Source: Ruminococcus sp. UBA4385 | Lineage (GTDB): Bacteria > Bacillota_A > Clostridia > Oscillospirales > Ruminococcaceae | Direction: 5' to 3' | Assembly (NCBI GenBank): GCA_002391065.1 | Contig: DGRP01000011.1 | Span: 1 to 8,204, forward strand | DNA: 8,204 bases | Shown here: positions 6,385 to 8,204 of the stretch, piece by piece | Numbering within the stretch: position 1 is the first letter of the stretch | Layout of the letters: every line of letters starts with the position of its first letter | Notes under the pieces: model-generated | The model's database searches: none | Seen by the model: the letters and a program-made list of their open reading frames with translations, nothing else | Told to the model about the DNA's origin: nothing | Position numbers and translations under genes: made by a program

Positions 6385-6413
6385 TTGACAAAGGCTTGAA
6401 ATAAGCGTATAAT
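6385..6413 (+). promoter_or_regulatory. Perfect-consensus sigma-A promoter for rpoB
   Basis: TTGACA (6385-6390) and TATAAT (6408-6413) are both exact consensus hexamers with the ideal 17-nt spacer. The predicted start is near 6420, giving an rpoB leader of about 110 nt. A second TATAAT at 6416-6421 lacks a well-spaced -35. Such a strong promoter suits a core RNA polymerase gene that is not reading through from ribosomal protein genes. Confidence 0.93.
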
Positions 6414-6442
6414 TTTATAATGTATCATAATAGCGTTTTATG

Positions 6443-6488
6443 CCCCTTTTTACGGATAAGGCAGTCTTCGACACCTTATATAAAGGGG
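6443..6488 (+). ncRNA. Structured rpoB leader: long imperfect hairpin
   Basis: CCCCTTT (6443-6449) pairs with AAAGGGG (6482-6488). Inside it, ATAAGG (6456-6461) pairs with CCTTAT (6474-6479), and GTC (6464-6466) pairs with GAC (6470-6472) around a TTC loop, with small internal loops between the helices. This gives 16 base pairs in a 46-nt element, all within the predicted 5' untranslated region. AAAATGATG follows the last G, not a T-run, so it is not a terminator as drawn. The 3' arm AAAGGGG is itself Shine-Dalgarno-like and precedes a tiny ORF. It matches no named riboswitch or ribosomal-protein leader that I recognise. Confidence 0.6.
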
Positions 6489-6491
6489 AAA

Positions 6492-6521
6492 ATGATGCGG
6501 TCAAATATATTCAAGGAGTGA
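6492..6521 (+). other. Candidate leader mini-ORF overlapping the rpoB ribosome binding site
   Basis: ATG at 6492 (or the next in-frame ATG at 6495) opens a 9- or 8-codon frame, MMRSNIFKE, ending in TGA at 6519-6521. The purine-rich AAAGGGG at 6482-6488 lies 6 nt before the second ATG. The last two sense codons, AAG GAG (6513-6518), are exactly the rpoB Shine-Dalgarno sequence, and the stop lies 8 nt before the rpoB ATG. A ribosome ending here would cover the rpoB start site. The frame is short enough to occur by chance, so translation is unproven. Confidence 0.3.
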
Positions 6522-6529
6522 TCAAGCCT

Positions 6530-8204
6530 ATGGTGAATGTCAAGGACGTGAAGCTTGGTAAGAATACCAGAAAAAGCTTTGCAAAGATCAATGAGGTTCT
6601 GGAGATGCCAAACCTTATTGAGGTGCAGAAGAATTCTTATCAATGGTTCCTCGACGAAGGTCTGAAGGAAGTCTTCAGAGACATATCCACGATTACCGAC
6701 TACAACGGAAATCTGGAGCTTACTTTTGTCGGATACAGGTTCGACGAAGAGGCAAAGTATTCTGTTGCGGAGTGCAAGTCAAGAGACGTGACTTATGCTG
6801 TACCGCTCAGAGTAACGGCAAGGCTCAATAACACGGAGACAGGTGAGATCAAGGAGTCCGAGGTCTACATGGGAGATATCCCGAAGATGACCGACAGCGG
6901 AACCTTTGTCATCAACGGTGCTGAGCGTGTTATCGTATCTCAGCTTGTTCGTTCGCCGGGAGTTTACTATGACTTCGACAAGGACAAGACAGGTAAGGAT
7001 CTGTTCAAGACCACTGTTATCCCTAACAGGGGCGCATGGCTTGAGTATGAGATGGACTCCAACGATGTTGTTTATGTAAGAATAGACAAGAACAGAAAGA
7101 TACCGCTTACTACATTTATCAGAGCTCTCGGAATCGGCACTAACGAGGAGATCGAAGAGGTATTCGGACCTGATGAGAGACTGACCCAGACTATCATGCA
7201 GAAGGATCAGACTGCTAATAAGGAAGAGGCTCTGCTTGAGGTTTACAGAAAGCTTCGTCCGGGTGAGCCTCCTACAGTTGAGTCCTCTGTGACACACCTT
7301 AACAATCTGTTCTTTGATGCAAAGAGATATGACCTTTCAAGATTCGGAAGATATAAGTATAATAAGAAGCTGGGCATAGGCTCAAGACTTTCGGGGCACA
7401 GACTGTCACGCCCGATCGCTGATCCTATGACAGGTGAGATTTTAGCTGCCGAGGGCGAGCTTATCAACTTCGACCGTGCTATGGAGATCGAGAACAAGGG
7501 CGTTATGGAAGCATACGTCAAGGTTGAGGTCAAGGAGCACATGACCTCTGCTGCAGGTGAGGCTATCACTAAGCTTGAGGACGTTGAGGTCAAGATCATC
7601 GGCAACGGAATGGTCGATATTGAAAACTTTATCGACTTTGACGCTTCCGAGTACGGAGTAAACGAGAAGGTTTCCTTTGCCGTTCTGAAGGATATTCTTG
7701 AGAATGCCGAGAATGAGGAAGAGATAAAGGACGCTGTAAGAGAAAGAGCTGATGAGCTCGTTCCTAAGCATATCACAATTGATGATATTGTGGCTACTGT
7801 TTCTTACTTCCTTAATCTTTGTGAGGGCGTCGGCACTGTTGATGATATCGACCACCTCGGAAACAGACGTATCCGTTCTGTAGGTGAGCTTCTCCAGAAT
7901 CAGTTCAGGATAGGCTTCACAAGAATGGAAAGAGTTGTCCGTGAGAGAATGAACATTCAGACTCAGGGTACTGAGGTAATCACTCCTACTGCTCTTATTA
8001 ATATCAGACCTATCACTGCCGCTATCAGAGAGTTCTTCGGATCGTCTCCTTTGTCGCAGTTCATGGATCAGAATAACCCTCTGGCTGAGCTTACTCACAA
8101 GAGACGTCTTTCAGCCCTCGGACCCGGAGGTCTTTCAAGAGACCGTGCAGGATTTGAGGTTCGTGACGTTCACTATACTCACTACGGAAGAATGTGCCCG
8201 ATCG
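6530..8204 (+). CDS. rpoB: DNA-directed RNA polymerase subunit beta, N-terminal part (3'-truncated by window edge)
   Basis: The frame from ATG 6530 runs open to the window end, giving 558 complete codons of a protein that is about 1,190 residues in Bacillota. RpoB forms half of the RNA polymerase active-site cleft and carries the rifampicin pocket. The start [20 protein letters not shown], then [18 protein letters not shown], is the typical clostridial N-terminus (protrusion). [20 protein letters not shown] lies at 124-143, with Q138 matching E. coli Q148. The lobe follows, then [19 protein letters not shown] and the rifampicin region [15 protein letters not shown] starting at residue 504. 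[20 protein letters not shown] comes next, and the visible part stops at GRMCPI. D513, H523 and S528 (E. coli D516, H526, S531) are the sensitive-type residues, but P507 replaces E. coli Q510. AAGGAG (6513-6518) lies 11 nt before the ATG. An in-frame GTG at 6518 overlaps this site and is not a likely start. Confidence 0.97.
   Translation, partial: MVNVKDVKLGKNTRKSFAKINEVLEMPNLIEVQKNSYQWFLDEGLKEVFRDISTITDYNGNLELTFVGYRFDEEAKYSVAECKSRDVTYAVPLRVTARLNNTETGEIKESEVYMGDIPKMTDSGTFVINGAERVIVSQLVRSPGVYYDFDKDKTGKDLFKTTVIPNRGAWLEYEMDSNDVVYVRIDKNRKIPLTTFIRALGIGTNEEIEEVFGPDERLTQTIMQKDQTANKEEALLEVYRKLRPGEPPTVESSVTHLNNLFFDAKRYDLSRFGRYKYNKKLGIGSRLSGHRLSRPIADPMTGEILAAEGELINFDRAMEIENKGVMEAYVKVEVKEHMTSAAGEAITKLEDVEVKIIGNGMVDIENFIDFDASEYGVNEKVSFAVLKDILENAENEEEIKDAVRERADELVPKHITIDDIVATVSYFLNLCEGVGTVDDIDHLGNRRIRSVGELLQNQFRIGFTRMERVVRERMNIQTQGTEVITPTALINIRPITAAIREFFGSSPLSQFMDQNNPLAELTHKRRLSALGPGGLSRDRAGFEVRDVHYTHYGRMCPI

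Noticed and set aside
6443..6490. Transcription attenuator or terminator in the rpoB leader
   Set aside because: The hairpin is followed by AAAATGATG, with no T-run on the coding strand, so intrinsic termination is not supported.
6779..8098. Long minus-strand open frames opposite rpoB (172, 177 and 218 codons)
   Set aside because: They are low-complexity, serine- and leucine-rich antisense frames created by rpoB codon bias. rpoB itself is unmistakable on the + strand through this whole stretch.

Overview
The window looks like chromosomal core DNA from a Gram-positive, spore-forming clostridium of the Ruminococcus/Oscillospirales type. The pointers are a Bacillota-type RpoB N-terminus, a dipicolinate synthase gene pair, frequent AGA arginine codons, moderate GC content and strong AAGGAG-type ribosome binding sites. 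The lineage is inferred from protein character; no search was run.

Layout. (1) 1-522, + strand: the last 159 codons of an elongation factor G-family protein, probably an EF-G-like paralogue rather than the canonical one, closed by a rho-independent terminator. (2) 527-1964, - strand: dpaA then dpaB (spoVFA/spoVFB), overlapping by 11 nt, which make dipicolinic acid for the spore core. (3) 1965-2124: a short intergenic stretch with a CIRCE-like but wrongly spaced inverted repeat, a tandem heptamer repeat, a small hairpin and a bidirectional terminator. (4) 2125-6084, - strand: a probable operon of alpha/beta hydrolase, comM-like Mg-chelatase-family AAA+ ATPase, then glgA (glycogen synthase), read from one good sigma-A promoter at 6125-6153. 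(5) 6085-6529: a 445-nt AT-rich divergent intergenic region holding that promoter, a palindrome cluster, a perfect-consensus sigma-A promoter for rpoB, and a roughly 110-nt rpoB leader. (6) 6530-8204, + strand: the first 558 codons of rpoB, ending inside the rifampicin-binding region.

How the genes work together. dpaA and dpaB act as two subunits of one enzyme. The hydrolase, comM and glgA are linked by spacing (a 1-nt overlap, then a 37-nt gap) but have no obvious shared pathway. rpoB here starts its own transcription unit and does not follow rplJL directly.

I found no new multi-gene system. The most interesting unexplained item is the rpoB leader. A long imperfect hairpin holds a Shine-Dalgarno-like AAAGGGG in its 3' arm, followed by an 8-9 codon mini-ORF whose last two sense codons are exactly the rpoB Shine-Dalgarno sequence. 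Other points worth a look are the proline at the E. coli Q510 position of RpoB, and the intergenic repeats near 2000-2070.
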